Below the pieces are notes generated by a model. The model had not been told where the DNA came from. It saw only the letters and a program-made list of their open reading frames with translations, and did no database searches. This document shows positions 7,874 to 18,200 of a stretch of DNA of 64,000 bases, piece by piece; position 1 is the first letter of the stretch; each line of letters opens with the position of its first letter. This DNA comes from Ekhidna lutea (lineage in GTDB: Bacteria > Bacteroidota > Bacteroidia > Cytophagales > Cyclobacteriaceae): NCBI RefSeq assembly GCF_900188325.1, contig NZ_FZPD01000004.1, positions 440,501 through 504,500 on the forward strand. Reading direction: 5' to 3'. A program made the position numbers and the translations under genes.

Positions 7874-8905
7874 TTAATAGGAGAGTTTGAGGACGTCTGA
7901 TTCCGGAAACCCTGAACATAACAATACATAGCCCTGATCCAATTCATCACCCGGTAAAGCATAATTGGTTTTCATGTCCAGTTTACCCGAGAGTAATCTG
8001 ACTTTGCAAGCCCCACACATAGACTCCAGGCAGGAATGTTTCAATCGAAAACCAGCATCAAAAGCTGACTTTAGTACGGACTGATTTCGATTGGCACTGA
8101 AAGTGACCGGTGCTCCATTGAAGTTCTCAATGATTACCTCAGTGAAAGCCTCCTCATAGTCAGCAGCATTTTCCCCAAACCCTGACCCTACAAATGCCTC
8201 CGTTTTAATCCTTTCATCCAGCACACCGAGATTGATCAAGGCTTCCTGAGACATTTTCATCATGGAATCAGGTCCGCAAATGAAGGCTTCAGGATTATGC
8301 TTCCAATAAGTATCCATATACTTCTGAAAGTCCTTTGGATTCAATCTTCGATAAATTCCATTATCAAGCGTTTCATTATTGTTTTCCGATAGAAAATGAG
8401 TCACTTTCAGGCGACTTTCATGTTGCCTTTCGAGTGAATCCAATTGATTTCTGAAAATAATTGAATCAGCATTTCGATTTGCATAAAAGAGGCTGATAAT
8501 GCTGTCTGGCTCATTTGCGAGAATCGTTTTGAGTATCGAGTAGAGCGGAGTGATCCCACTTCCTCCAGCCACCATCAGTATCTGACGTCCATTTTTAGTG
8601 GATGTAGTAAAGCGACCGTTTGGGGTGCTTACTTCAATATTATCTCCGGGTTTGAGTTGGTCTCCCAGATAATTGGAGGCCAATCCCCCTGGCACACGTT
8701 TGATGGTAATGCCGGGATTTTCATTGAGATATGGGGAAGTTGAGAAGGAGTATTGCCTCACAACTTCCTCACCTTTGATGTCAAGGAAGAAATTCAAAAA
8801 CTGACCAGGTTGGTACTTTTCTATCTGTGGATGTCTCTCCAGCACAAGAGTAAAGGCCTCCCTGGTTTCCTGAATGATCTGTTCGATTTTCACCTGCACT
8901 TGCAT
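7874..8905 (-). CDS. FAD/2Fe-2S oxidoreductase (PaaE-like, flavodoxin reductase family)
   Basis: A 343-residue electron-transfer protein with three domains in order: an FAD-binding barrel (VVRQYSFSTSPY near 52-63), an NAD(P)-binding domain (VAGGSGITPLYSIL near 107-120) and a C-terminal plant-type ferredoxin domain with a 2Fe-2S site (HSCLESMCGACKVRLLSG plus a later LLCSG cysteine). This is the layout of PaaE, the reductase of the phenylacetyl-CoA epoxidase, and of related reductases. The paaABCD genes are not beside it; instead it sits between copA (11 bp) and an MDR reductase (24 bp), so calling it PaaE is not justified by context. Cytoplasmic; electron acceptor unknown. Confidence 0.8.
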   Translation of the reverse strand: MQVQVKIEQIIQETREAFTLVLERHPQIEKYQPGQFLNFFLDIKGEEVVRQYSFSTSPYLNENPGITIKRVPGGLASNYLGDQLKPGDNIEVSTPNGRFTTSTKNGRQILMVAGGSGITPLYSILKTILANEPDSIISLFYANRNADSIIFRNQLDSLERQHESRLKVTHFLSENNNETLDNGIYRRLNPKDFQKYMDTYWKHNPEAFICGPDSMMKMSQEALINLGVLDERIKTEAFVGSGFGENAADYEEAFTEVIIENFNGAPVTFSANRNQSVLKSAFDAGFRLKHSCLESMCGACKVRLLSGKLDMKTNYALPGDELDQGYVLLCSGFPESDVLKLSY

Positions 8906-8916
8906 GGCTGTACTGT

Positions 8917-11166
8917 TTACAGTTTAGAAGCTTTCAATCGAAGACTATTGGCCACTACTGAAACCGAACTGAAAGCCATGGCTGCACCGGCAATCATTGG
9001 ATCAAGCAAGAATCCATTGAATGGATAGAGCACTCCGGCTGCAATCGGGATACCGATCAGGTTGTAAATGAATGCCCAGAACAGGTTTTGACGAATGCCC
9101 ATCACGGTTTTAGTGGAAAGATTCAATGCCTTCGGGATAGACATGAGATCTGATGTGATCAGGGTCATCTTTGCCACATCCATGGCAATGTCAGATCCTT
9201 TGCCCATAGCGATGCTGACATCTGCTTGTGCGAGGGCATGAGAATCATTGATTCCGTCACCAACCATGGCCACCACTTTTCCCTGAGCCTGTAGCTCTTT
9301 GACAAAGTCAGCCTTTTCGGATGGCATCACTTCTGCTTTAAAATGCTTTAATCCTACCTGCTCTGCCACTGCTCCGGCAGTTTGATGATTGTCGCCTGTA
9401 AGCATGTAAACATCAATATCCCGATCCTGCAGGGTTTGTATGGCCTTTTTGGAACTGGACTTCACCTGATCTGCTATGGCCAACACCGCAAGTACCTGGT
9501 GCTCATTGGCAAAATAGATGACTGTCTTAGCTTCCTGCTGTAACGAGCCGGCATTTTGATTGAGCGTTAGACTTATACTAATGTTGTTTTCAGAAATCAG
9601 TTTGCGATTTCCAACATAGTACATGACGTCCCCTGAAACTGCCTTGACACCCCTACCTGTGATGCTTTCAAAAGAGGATACCTCAGCAGCCTCTATGTGG
9701 TCTTCTTTCAATTTGTTGACCACTGCTTCTGCTAATGGGTGCTCAGAAACGGCCTCCATTCCCAGGAGAATCTCCGTAGACCTTTGCACATCTGAATCGT
9801 GGGTACCCCAAATCATATCTGTCACAACAGGCCGGCCTTCTGTGATGGTGCCGGTTTTGTCCAGGATCACTGCGTTCACTTTATGCGCAAGTTCCAGGCT
9901 TTCTGCATCTTTAATTAAGATGTTGTTTTCAGCACCTTTGCCCACTCCTACCATAATTGCAGTTGGAGTAGCTAGGCCTAATGCACACGGACAGGCGATG
10001 ACCAGCACAGCGACGGAAGTAAGCAGGGCTTGTGTGAACGCATTGTCGCCACCAACCAACATCCATGTGATGAATGTAACAATGGAAATACCTACAACGA
10101 TTGGCACAAAAATGCCTGCGATTTTGTCTACCAATTTTTGTACTGGTGCCTTACTACCCTGCGCCTCCTGTACCATTTTGATGATCTGAGAAAGGAGCGT
10201 TTCTCCACCTACCTTCTCTGCTCGAAACTGGAATGAACTTTTTTGATTGATCGTTCCGGCGAATACTTTGTCGCCAGTTGATTTGGAAACTGCAATGGGT
10301 TCACCGGTAATCATGCTTTCATCCACAAAAGACTCCCCTTTGATCACCTCGCCATCCACAGGAATTTTTTCACCCGGTCTGACAATAATGGTATAACCAA
10401 CCTGAACAGACGAAATTGGAATCTCAACTTCTTCTCCATCAATAAGAGCTTTTAAAGTTTTTGGTTGAAGACCCATCAGCTTTTTGATAGCGGATGAGGT
10501 ATTGGATTTAGCTTTTTCCTCAAGGAGTTTACCCAATGAAATAAATGTGATAATGACAACAGCCGCCTCATAATAGACATGAGGGTGAATGCCCTTGCTG
10601 TGCCAGAATTCAGGAAATAATGTATTGAATAAGCTATATATAAATGCAATTCCGGTACTTAGAGCCACAAGGGTGTCCATATTCGCTTTACCATGTTTTG
10701 CCTGCTTGAAGGCATTGATGTAAAAGTTGCGGCCAAACCAAAAAAGGATAGGGATGGTCAGTGTAAGGGATATCCATCGCCCTTCGTTCCACTCCATGAA
10801 GAACATCCCTATGATAAAGACCGGTAGCGTGAGCAGTGCCGACCAGATGGTTCGGTTTTTTACGTCCTTATAATGTTTCTGTTGTAGCTCTTCCTGCTTT
10901 GCAGATGGGTCTACTTCGTCTACGATCAGGTCGTAACCTATTGCCTGAACTGCCTGACGGAGCATCTCAGATGTCACTGATTTTTCGCGCTCTACCAATA
11001 CGGAGTTTGTTGCAAAATTTACACTCGCCATGGTGACGCCTGGTGTATTGCTGATCATGGACTCCACACTGGAGGCGCATGCCGCACAGGTCATCCCTGT
11101 CACCGGGAAGCTTTCCTTGATAACCTCATTGGTTATATTGGCTGATTTTTCTATTACTGTTTCCAT
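8917..11166 (-). CDS. copA: Copper-exporting P1B-type ATPase CopA
   Basis: A 749-residue P1B-type ATPase that drives Cu(I) out of the cytoplasm using ATP. One N-terminal HMA domain carries [10 protein letters not shown] with Cys27 and Cys30. The transmembrane metal site is CPC at 392-394, the actuator motif TGEP at 287-290, the phosphorylated Asp436 in DKTGT, and [10 protein letters not shown] marks the N-domain. Membrane helices are visible around 105-150, 165-210, 350-370, 380-400 and near the C-terminus. The length is usual for bacterial CopA. It is preceded by 11 bp from an AraC regulator with its own HMA-like domain, which likely belongs to the same transcript, and followed closely by two reductase genes. 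Confidence 0.95.
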   Translation of the reverse strand: METVIEKSANITNEVIKESFPVTGMTCAACASSVESMISNTPGVTMASVNFATNSVLVEREKSVTSEMLRQAVQAIGYDLIVDEVDPSAKQEELQQKHYKDVKNRTIWSALLTLPVFIIGMFFMEWNEGRWISLTLTIPILFWFGRNFYINAFKQAKHGKANMDTLVALSTGIAFIYSLFNTLFPEFWHSKGIHPHVYYEAAVVIITFISLGKLLEEKAKSNTSSAIKKLMGLQPKTLKALIDGEEVEIPISSVQVGYTIIVRPGEKIPVDGEVIKGESFVDESMITGEPIAVSKSTGDKVFAGTINQKSSFQFRAEKVGGETLLSQIIKMVQEAQGSKAPVQKLVDKIAGIFVPIVVGISIVTFITWMLVGGDNAFTQALLTSVAVLVIACPCALGLATPTAIMVGVGKGAENNILIKDAESLELAHKVNAVILDKTGTITEGRPVVTDMIWGTHDSDVQRSTEILLGMEAVSEHPLAEAVVNKLKEDHIEAAEVSSFESITGRGVKAVSGDVMYYVGNRKLISENNISISLTLNQNAGSLQQEAKTVIYFANEHQVLAVLAIADQVKSSSKKAIQTLQDRDIDVYMLTGDNHQTAGAVAEQVGLKHFKAEVMPSEKADFVKELQAQGKVVAMVGDGINDSHALAQADVSIAMGKGSDIAMDVAKMTLITSDLMSIPKALNLSTKTVMGIRQNLFWAFIYNLIGIPIAAGVLYPFNGFLLDPMIAGAAMAFSSVSVVANSLRLKASKL

Positions 11167-11177
11167 TTTATTTTGAT

Positions 11178-11825
11178 TTACTCTGCAAAGTTCAGATCGA
11201 CCTCCGGGTTATCTGTTACATAATTACCGATATGGATTGCATCATTTTGCATTGAATTTTGATTTAGAACCTGCGCCTTTGCAGCTTGTATCTCCCTGAA
11301 GTGGGAGGGATTCAGGCCTGTGACTTTCTTGAACTGAGTTGAAAGATGATGAACGCTGCTGAATCCTTTTTTGAAAGCAATTTTTGATAAGGATAGATCG
11401 GTATATACTAGCAATTCCTTTACAGCTTCCAAACGCTTCTCAATGTGATACTTCTCAATGGACTTACCTTCCATTTGCGAGAATAGTTCACTAAGGGAGT
11501 CATAGTGTATGATAAAATGTCTTGCAAGGCTTTCTGAAAGCGACAAATCCGAATCCTTGCCGCTACCTTCCTCAATCCATGTATGAATGAATGCCTTAAT
11601 TTCTTCCAGGCGTTTTTCTTTTTTGTCTGAAATAAGCTCAAAGCCTAAGTCCGAAAGAATGGACCGAATTTTTACCTTATCGATTTCAGCAATCGGCTTG
11701 CAAAATGCGACTTTTCCCAATGAGATGTCCCGAATGAACATTCCGGCCTTATGCAGATTTTCCCTGATGGTATAAATGCAGCGACTGCAAACCATCCCTT
11801 TGATATTGACCTGTGTGCTTTCCAT
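11178..11825 (-). CDS. AraC-family regulator with N-terminal HMA-like metal-sensing domain (1)
   Basis: A protein of about 215 residues that joins an N-terminal HMA-like domain to an AraC/XylS DNA-binding domain. The HMA-like part has [13 protein letters not shown] with a CxxC pair in the same place as in copper chaperones; the C-terminal two helix-turn-helices include [20 protein letters not shown] and the [14 protein letters not shown] signature. It is immediately upstream of copA (11 bp) and is probably its metal-responsive activator; binding of Cu(I) is inferred, not shown. An upstream ATG (11843) exists, but alignment with the paralogue at 11900-12481 (both begin ME.TQ..IK.MVC.RC) supports the start at 11825. 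A short tail after the HTH is not shared with the paralogue. Confidence 0.8.
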   Translation of the reverse strand: MESTQVNIKGMVCSRCIYTIRENLHKAGMFIRDISLGKVAFCKPIAEIDKVKIRSILSDLGFELISDKKEKRLEEIKAFIHTWIEEGSGKDSDLSLSESLARHFIIHYDSLSELFSQMEGKSIEKYHIEKRLEAVKELLVYTDLSLSKIAFKKGFSSVHHLSTQFKKVTGLNPSHFREIQAAKAQVLNQNSMQNDAIHIGNYVTDNPEVDLNFAE

Positions 11826-11899
11826 CGTACCAATTTTTATCAAAGTTGCGTACGAAAAGCACCGAAAGCGTTACATAATCACCAGGAAGGATTACAAGA

Positions 11900-12481
11900 T
11901 TATATGATCTGGTCCAGTGACTTTCTTGACTGGGTATTTTGAATACTTTTCTTGAATTCAGTAGGTGACATTCCGATGACTTTTTTGAATTGATTGGACA
12001 GATGAGCCACACTACTAAAACCCATTTTGTAAGCTATTTCTTTCACCGATAATTCATCATAAAATAGAAACTCCTTCACTTTTTCCATCTTCTGACGTAT
12101 GATGTATTGCTCTAATGTAATACCCGCCATAGACGAAAAAAGACCACTCAAATAGTTGTAATCATAATGGAGCTGATCTGCCAGAAAAGCAGACCATTGG
12201 ATATGGGTATCGTAAGGATCTTTATGATGGATAGTGTCAATAATCAGGGTTTTGATCTTTTCCTGGAGCCTGACTTTCTTATCATCAATTCGCTCAAAAC
12301 CATTTTTTTGCAGCAAGTCGTCTAAACGCTTTTGCTGTTCTGTAGTCAATTCGTCATTCAGCTTCACCTCCCCCAGTTCAACAGATAAAGGTTCAACTCC
12401 AATCTGATCAAAGGCTTGTTTGACCACCATAATACATCGGGGACAAACCATGTTTTTAATATGTAGCTGAGTGATTTCCAA
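11900..12481 (-). CDS. AraC-family regulator with N-terminal HMA-like metal-sensing domain (2)
   Basis: A 193-residue paralogue of the neighbouring regulator with the same layout: HMA-like start IKNMVCPRCIMVV (Cys13, Cys16), a linker region with charged helices, then an AraC DNA-binding domain with LSVKEIAYKMGFSSVAHLSN and FKKVIGMSPTEFKK. The two genes are tandem on the minus strand, separated by 74 bp, upstream of copA; gene duplication is the simple reading. It starts a divergent pair with the MFS exporter gene at 12662, so the shared 180-bp region could be controlled from both sides. Ligand and targets are inferred from the CxxC motif and context. Confidence 0.8.
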   Translation of the reverse strand: MEITQLHIKNMVCPRCIMVVKQAFDQIGVEPLSVELGEVKLNDELTTEQQKRLDDLLQKNGFERIDDKKVRLQEKIKTLIIDTIHHKDPYDTHIQWSAFLADQLHYDYNYLSGLFSSMAGITLEQYIIRQKMEKVKEFLFYDELSVKEIAYKMGFSSVAHLSNQFKKVIGMSPTEFKKSIQNTQSRKSLDQII

Positions 12482-12638
12482 CGTCTTTCAAATTGACACA
12501 GTTAAGGTAAATAAATAGGATGAGGATTGCTATTTCAACAACTATCTCCTTTATAAAGTCAATAACAATTCAACTATCAAAATTGTGCAATCAATAGAGG
12601 CAATTGTGTAAAGTAGCTCATGAGTGGCTGTCGGAATT

Positions 12639-12659
12639 TTGTGAAAATAAATTTCACAA
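12639..12659 (+). promoter_or_regulatory. Palindromic operator candidate before the MFS gene
   Basis: TTGTGAAA at 12639-12646 and TTTCACAA at 12652-12659 form a perfect 8-bp inverted repeat with a 5-bp centre, ending two bases before the likely ATG at 12662. The position would let a repressor block initiation, or a hairpin mask the start codon. The spacing (TGTGA-N9-TCACA) does not fit the E. coli CRP site. The rest of 12482-12661 holds AT-rich promoter-like sequence for the divergent pair without a clear TAnnTTTG box. Confidence 0.5.
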
Positions 12660-12661
12660 TT

Positions 12662-14080
12662 ATGTCAAATTCAATGTCATTAAACGCCGGCACGCTCTTC
12701 GAGAAAAGATGGGCAGCTTTGGCAGTCTTGTGTACTGCACAGTTTATGGTGATTATGGACACTTCCATTATTGGAGTAGCCCTTCCTGCCATTCAAAGTG
12801 CATTAAACTACACCCCATCCGCATTGCAGTGGATCTTCAATGCTTATGTGATTGTATTGGGGGGTATGTTGCTTTTGGGCGGAAAGCTTTCCGACCTGTA
12901 TGGCTCAAAGAACATCTTTCTTTGGGGTTTTGCTATTCTAACGTTGGCTTCTTTACTCACAGGGTTGGCCTGGTCAGAAACATCTATGAATGTGGGAAGA
13001 GCATTGCAAGGACTGGGTTCAGCCCTCATTGCTCCAGCAGCGCTGAACCTGCTTATGAGCATCTTCACTGATCCAAAAGAGCTGGGAAAAGCTTTTGGTT
13101 TCTGGGGTGCTTCTGCTGCGGCCGGTGGTTCTGCCGGTGTTTTCCTTGGTGGTGTGCTTACCGAGTACATGTCATGGAGATGGGTGTTTTTCATCAACAT
13201 CCCTATGGGAATAATTGTCATGCTATTCGGTGCTTCTCTATTGATGAATGGAAGTAAAGTTCGTGGCAAAATCGATTATCTAAGTGCCATTCTGGTAACT
13301 GCTGCTACCATGCTGATTGTATACACCCTTGTCATGGTGGAGCAAAATGGGTGGAGTTCTTTAACTACCATTAGCTTGTTTGCGATTGCATTGGTGTTGC
13401 TAATCGTTTTCATTGCGATCCAGAAGAATTCTAAATCTCCATTACTTCCATTGAGCATCTTCAAAGCTCCTAATTTGTCTGCTGCCAACCTGGTCATGGC
13501 GCTGATGGCAGGTGCATGGATTCCAATGTGGTTTTATCTGAACCTTTATTTACAGCAAACGCTTGGCTACTCCGCGTTTTGGTCAGGTGTGGCACTGTTG
13601 CCTATGACCATTGCGATCATGATCCTAATGGTTGGCGTGAGCGGTAAAATGATTGAGCGCTTTGGGGTGAAAAATAACCTTGTTGCCGGACTGATTGTAC
13701 TAACTGCTTCACTCGTGTGGTTTTCGACAGTATCCGTAGATGGGAATTTCCTTGTGGACGTATTGGGTGCCTCATTACTTGGTGCTATTGGTATGTCACT
13801 GGCATACATCCCCGGAACTATGGCCGCCATGTCGGGTGCAAAACCAGAAGAAACCGGATTGGCTTCAGGCCTGGTGAACACCACATATCAGGTGGGGTCT
13901 GCTATTGGTTTAGCGATTGTTGTGGCTATTGCCATTGCCATCACCAACGGGTTGTCTATTGACGGAACGGTTTCAAAAGAAGCACTGACTGAAGGTTTTC
14001 AGGGTGCATTCCGAACAGCTGCCATTATTGGTGTGCTTGGGACTTTGGTGGCCGTAGTTGGTATTAAATCACCGAAATAA
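12662..14080 (+). CDS. MFS drug exporter, DHA2 (EmrB/QacA-like) family
   Basis: About 472 residues with 13-14 predicted membrane helices. The DHA2-family signature is visible: FMVIMDTSIIGVALPAIQ near residue 27-44 in helix 1 with its conserved Asp, LGGKLSDLYG in the loop after helix 2, and the motif-C-like AAAGGSAGVFLGGVLTE region in helix 5. Such proteins export drugs or lipophilic cations by proton antiport. An ATG at 12620 would add 14 residues, but the extension is uncharacteristic and crosses the palindrome, so the ATG at 12662 is preferred. A terminator follows (14099-14130), separating it from the RND pump genes. Confidence 0.88.
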   Translation: MSNSMSLNAGTLFEKRWAALAVLCTAQFMVIMDTSIIGVALPAIQSALNYTPSALQWIFNAYVIVLGGMLLLGGKLSDLYGSKNIFLWGFAILTLASLLTGLAWSETSMNVGRALQGLGSALIAPAALNLLMSIFTDPKELGKAFGFWGASAAAGGSAGVFLGGVLTEYMSWRWVFFINIPMGIIVMLFGASLLMNGSKVRGKIDYLSAILVTAATMLIVYTLVMVEQNGWSSLTTISLFAIALVLLIVFIAIQKNSKSPLLPLSIFKAPNLSAANLVMALMAGAWIPMWFYLNLYLQQTLGYSAFWSGVALLPMTIAIMILMVGVSGKMIERFGVKNNLVAGLIVLTASLVWFSTVSVDGNFLVDVLGASLLGAIGMSLAYIPGTMAAMSGAKPEETGLASGLVNTTYQVGSAIGLAIVVAIAIAITNGLSIDGTVSKEALTEGFQGAFRTAAIIGVLGTLVAVVGIKSPK

Positions 14081-14098
14081 TAAGAGAAAAATCTATAC

Positions 14099-14130
14099 AA
14101 GGGTCCCTGTTTTAACAAGGGCCCTTCTTT
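14099..14130 (+). terminator. Terminator after the MFS gene
   Basis: AAGGGTCCCTGTT pairs with AACAAGGGCCCTT (one G-U, one mismatch), then CTTT. It stands 19 bp after the MFS stop and 20 bp before the adaptor gene, so the RND genes may need their own promoter or rely on read-through. Confidence 0.6.
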
Positions 14131-14149
14131 AAAAAAAAACTTAAAGTTT

Positions 14150-15208
14150 ATGAAAAATTCAAGAACTAAAATCTATTTGAACCTACTGTTTGCAGTGATA
14201 GTCATTGCGATTCAGAGTTGTTCAAGTGCTAGTGCAGAAGTAAGCAATAATATTGCTGAACCTTTTAAGCTACCTGTCGATGTGAAGGTGGTTTCTGCCA
14301 CATCAATCGATCAAATTGAAGTTGTTTCGGGCTCTGCTATTTCCAACCGAGAAATAGCGGTGGTCAGTGAAGTATCTCGAAAAATAGTTAATGTGGGTTT
14401 CACTGATGGTAGCTATGTTACCAAAGGTCAACTTCTATACAAGCTTGATGATGCTGATCTCATGGCACGACTTAAGCAAGTTGATGCCGACCTTCAGTTG
14501 GCAACTATCAACAAAAACCGAATTTCCGCTTTATTGAAGAATGATGCGGTAAGTCAGGAAGAGTTTGACATTGCTAATGCCCGTTTGATCTCCTTACAGG
14601 CATCAAAAGATCTTCTACAGGTTGAAATACAAAAGACGCAAATCACAGCTCCATTTTCAGGAATTGCTGGTATTACAAGGGCTTTTACGGGCTCACTTGC
14701 CAATCCTGGAATGACCCTTGTGAAACTTCATGAAGTTAACCCGTTAAAAATTGAATTTTCGGTTCCGGAAAAATATTCGTCAGCGGTCAAAACAAGCATG
14801 AAGATTTCATTTTCTCTTCCGAATGTTGATGAGCAATTCGACGCGAAAATAACCGCAATTGAATCCGAGATCAATACCCAAACAAGAGCATTAACCGTCC
14901 ACGCTACCACCGACAACAAGGACGGACAGCTGAAGCCTGGCATGTCAGCACGGGTTTATTATTCAACTTCTTCATCCAATAATCTTGGGATCAAGATACC
15001 AACGGAAGCTCTGATTCCAGGTGCTGGCGGGTATTCTGTTTTTGTTGTTAAAGGCGGTGTAGCTAAGTCTACCAGTGTCAAACTAAGCAACCGAAGTGAG
15101 TCAGAGGCATTGATCTCTGAAGGACTTGTTGATGGCGATACGGTGATGATTTCCAACCTCCTCAGAACAGGGGAAGGCACACCTGTACAAATAGTTACTT
15201 CTAAATAA
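14150..15208 (+). CDS. RND efflux periplasmic adaptor (membrane-fusion lipoprotein)
   Basis: A 352-residue HlyD/AcrA-type adaptor. A lipobox (AIQSC, Cys near residue 25) anchors it to the inner membrane facing the periplasm. Order of parts: first half of the lipoyl domain (VTKGQLLYKLDD), a short coiled-coil hairpin (about 100-150), second lipoyl half (ITAPFSGIAGI), beta-barrel, and membrane-proximal domain at the C-terminus. It would link the RND pump encoded 7 bp downstream to the TolC-like channel further on. The hairpin is short, as in MexH/AcrA-like small adaptors of Bacteroidota. Confidence 0.9.
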   Translation: MKNSRTKIYLNLLFAVIVIAIQSCSSASAEVSNNIAEPFKLPVDVKVVSATSIDQIEVVSGSAISNREIAVVSEVSRKIVNVGFTDGSYVTKGQLLYKLDDADLMARLKQVDADLQLATINKNRISALLKNDAVSQEEFDIANARLISLQASKDLLQVEIQKTQITAPFSGIAGITRAFTGSLANPGMTLVKLHEVNPLKIEFSVPEKYSSAVKTSMKISFSLPNVDEQFDAKITAIESEINTQTRALTVHATTDNKDGQLKPGMSARVYYSTSSSNNLGIKIPTEALIPGAGGYSVFVVKGGVAKSTSVKLSNRSESEALISEGLVDGDTVMISNLLRTGEGTPVQIVTSK

Positions 15209-15215
15209 TACGATT

Positions 15216-18200
15216 ATGAGTTTACCTTCATTAAGTATAAGAAAACCCGTTCTGGCCGGCGTATTTTCAGCCGTCATAGTCATTATGGGTTTTGTGGGGT
15301 GGAAGTATTTGGGAATCAGGGAATTTCCACTTACTGAACCTCCTGTGATTTCAGTGATCTCTTTTTATCCGGGTGCAAGCCCTGATGTAATTGCATCTAA
15401 AATTACCAAGCCACTGGAAGAATCCATTGCAGAAGCAAATGGAGTTCGAACCATATCCTCAGAGTCGAGGGAACAGGTAGGGATTATCTCCATTGAATTC
15501 AATCGAAATATTGATCTGGAGGATGCCCTTAATGATGTGCGTGATAAAGTCGCTAAGGCGAAAAATCAACTACCATCAGATCTGGATCCTCCTATTGTGG
15601 AAAAATCAAGTTCACCTGATAACCTGGTGGCGTTTCTTGAAGTGGAAAGTGAAACAAAGGACATCAAGGAAGTGAGTCATCTGGCTTCAACAACCATCAA
15701 GGAGCGGATTCAATCCATTCCTGGCATTCAGCGGGTTAGCATTGTCGGAGAACATAAATATGCAATGAGATTGCGTTTCGATCCAATCAAACTAACAGCG
15801 TATCAATTGACTCCAGAGGATATCAGAGTGGCTTTGATGAGAGAAAACATCGATTTACCTGCGGGTAGAATTGAAGGCCAGAGTAATGAATTAAGCGTTC
15901 GCACACTTGGCAGGCTAACAACAGCCGAGGAGTTTAATGAAATGATCATCAAACAAACACCTACCTCCTCTATCAAATTGAAGGACATTGGTTATGCGGA
16001 GCTGGGCGAGGTGAATGAGAGAAACGCCATCATTAATGGAACTGATAAGGCAGACCGGATAGGTGTGGGTGTAGCTATTCAAATTCAAAGAGGAGCCAAT
16101 GCCATTGAAGTAGTGGACGAATTCTACAGACGACTGGATCAATTGAGAACAGAAGTTTCTTCAGAATACAAACTGATCGTAGGATTTGACTTTACAAAGC
16201 CCGTACGTGAGTCTGTAAAAGAAGTGGAGGAGACTTTGCTCATTGCATTTGGATTGGTAGTGATCATTATCTTCCTTTTCCTGAGAGATTGGAGGTCAAC
16301 CATTATTCCAGTTCTCGCCATTCCTGTATCTATTCTTTCTGCATTCTTCATCATGTACATCGCTGGATTTTCAATCAATGTACTCACCCTTCTGGGCCTG
16401 GTATTGGCCATTGGTCTTGTAGTGGATGATGCAATTGTGGTTTTGGAGAATATCTATAAAAAAGTAGAGGAAGGCATGGATCCAATTCAGGCGGCATTCG
16501 CTGGGTCTAAGGAAATTTACTTCGCCGTAATTTCTACTACCATAACTCTGGCCGCAGTGTTCTTGCCCATCATTTTCATGGGTGGAATCAGTGGTCAACT
16601 CTTTAAGGAATTTGCTATCGTAGTATCCGGATCCGTATTGGTCTCCGCCTTTGTAGCTCTTTCATTATCTCCAATGTTGAGTGCTTATTTACTTAAGAAG
16701 CAAGATAAGCCAACCTGGTTGTATCGGGTGACTGAGCCATTCTTTGCAGGTCTAAATAATGGGTATGGAAAATTACTCAGTGCATTTATGCAATACAGAT
16801 TTTTAGCCTGGATTTTTCTCCCTTTAACTGGCGCATTGATCTACTTTTTAGGTACCAAACTTCCTTCAGAATTAGCTCCTCTTGAGGATAGGTCCAATAT
16901 GATGTTGATCGCAATTGCTCCTGAGGGAGTCTCCTATGACTTCATGAAGAAAAACATGGAAGAAGTAGGACATTATGTGAATGACAATACGGATGGACTG
17001 TATCAGACCTATTCGATGGTTGCTATTTCATTTATTCCGGCACCAGCACCGGTGAATGTGGCAGTACAAAGTATTTACTTGAAAGATCCAAAAGATCGCA
17101 AGATGTCAGCTCAGGAATTGTATTATCAGTATGGAGCGGCTTCTGGCCAATTCAGAAATATCTTGCTATTCCCATACATGCCACCAACCATCGGCACGAA
17201 ATACGGTGGCGGTCAACCGGTACAGTATGTGCTTCAGGCTTCAAATCTTGACAGCATCTCGAGTGTACTTCCTGATTTTTTGGCGGCAGCAAGGCAGAGC
17301 AACAAACTCATGTTTGTGGATAGTGACCTTAAAATCAATAAACCAGAACTAATGATCAATATTGATCGGGATAAGGCTGCAATGCTGGGAGTTTCCATTC
17401 AGGAAGTAGCACGGGCTCTTCAGTTGGCATTTTCAGGTCAGCGATATGGCTATTTCCTAATGAATGACCGACAGTATGAAGTAATAGGTCAGGTGGAGCA
17501 AATCAACAGAAATGACATAAGCGATATCCGAGCCATCAACGTTCGGTCCAGCAATGGACAGATGATATCCATAGACAATTTGGTAACCATCGAGGAAGGA
17601 ATCAGCCCGGCAGCCATTTATCGCTATGACCAGTATACTTCTGCGACTATCTCTGCAGGACTTGCTCAAGGGGTGAGTTTGGATGAAGGTATTCGTGAGA
17701 TGGAGCGAATAAAAGCTGAAGTATTGGGAGAGAACTTTACGAGCTCATTGGCTGGGCAATCTCGCGACTATATGGAAAGCAAGGGGAGTTTGTCATTCAC
17801 TTTGATATTGGCTCTGGTGATGATCTATATGATTCTTGCAGCTCAATTTGAGAGTTTACGAGATCCACTCATCATCATGCTTACCGTACCTATGGCGATT
17901 GCCGGAGCATTATTGAGTCTGGAATGGTTCGACCAAAGCCTTAATGTATTTAGTCAGATTGGAATAATTACCCTGATAGGATTGATTACGAAAAATGGCA
18001 TTCTGATCGTTGAGTTTGCCAACCACCTGAAGAGCACAGGGCTCTCCAAATTCGAAGCAGCAAAAGTGGCAGCTGAGCAACGATTCAGACCTATTTTAAT
18101 GACTTCATTGGCCATGATTTTTGGTGCCATTCCAATCGCACTGACCGCCAATAGCCGTCAGTCACTAGGAATTGTAATCGTTGGTGGTTTAATCTTCGCT

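Noticed and set aside
7874-8905. Calling this gene paaE
   Set aside because: Domain order fits PaaE, but the paaABCD partners are absent and it sits in a copper cluster, so only a family-level name is given.
12639-12659. CRP site
   Set aside because: The TGTGA and TCACA halves are 9 bp apart instead of 6.
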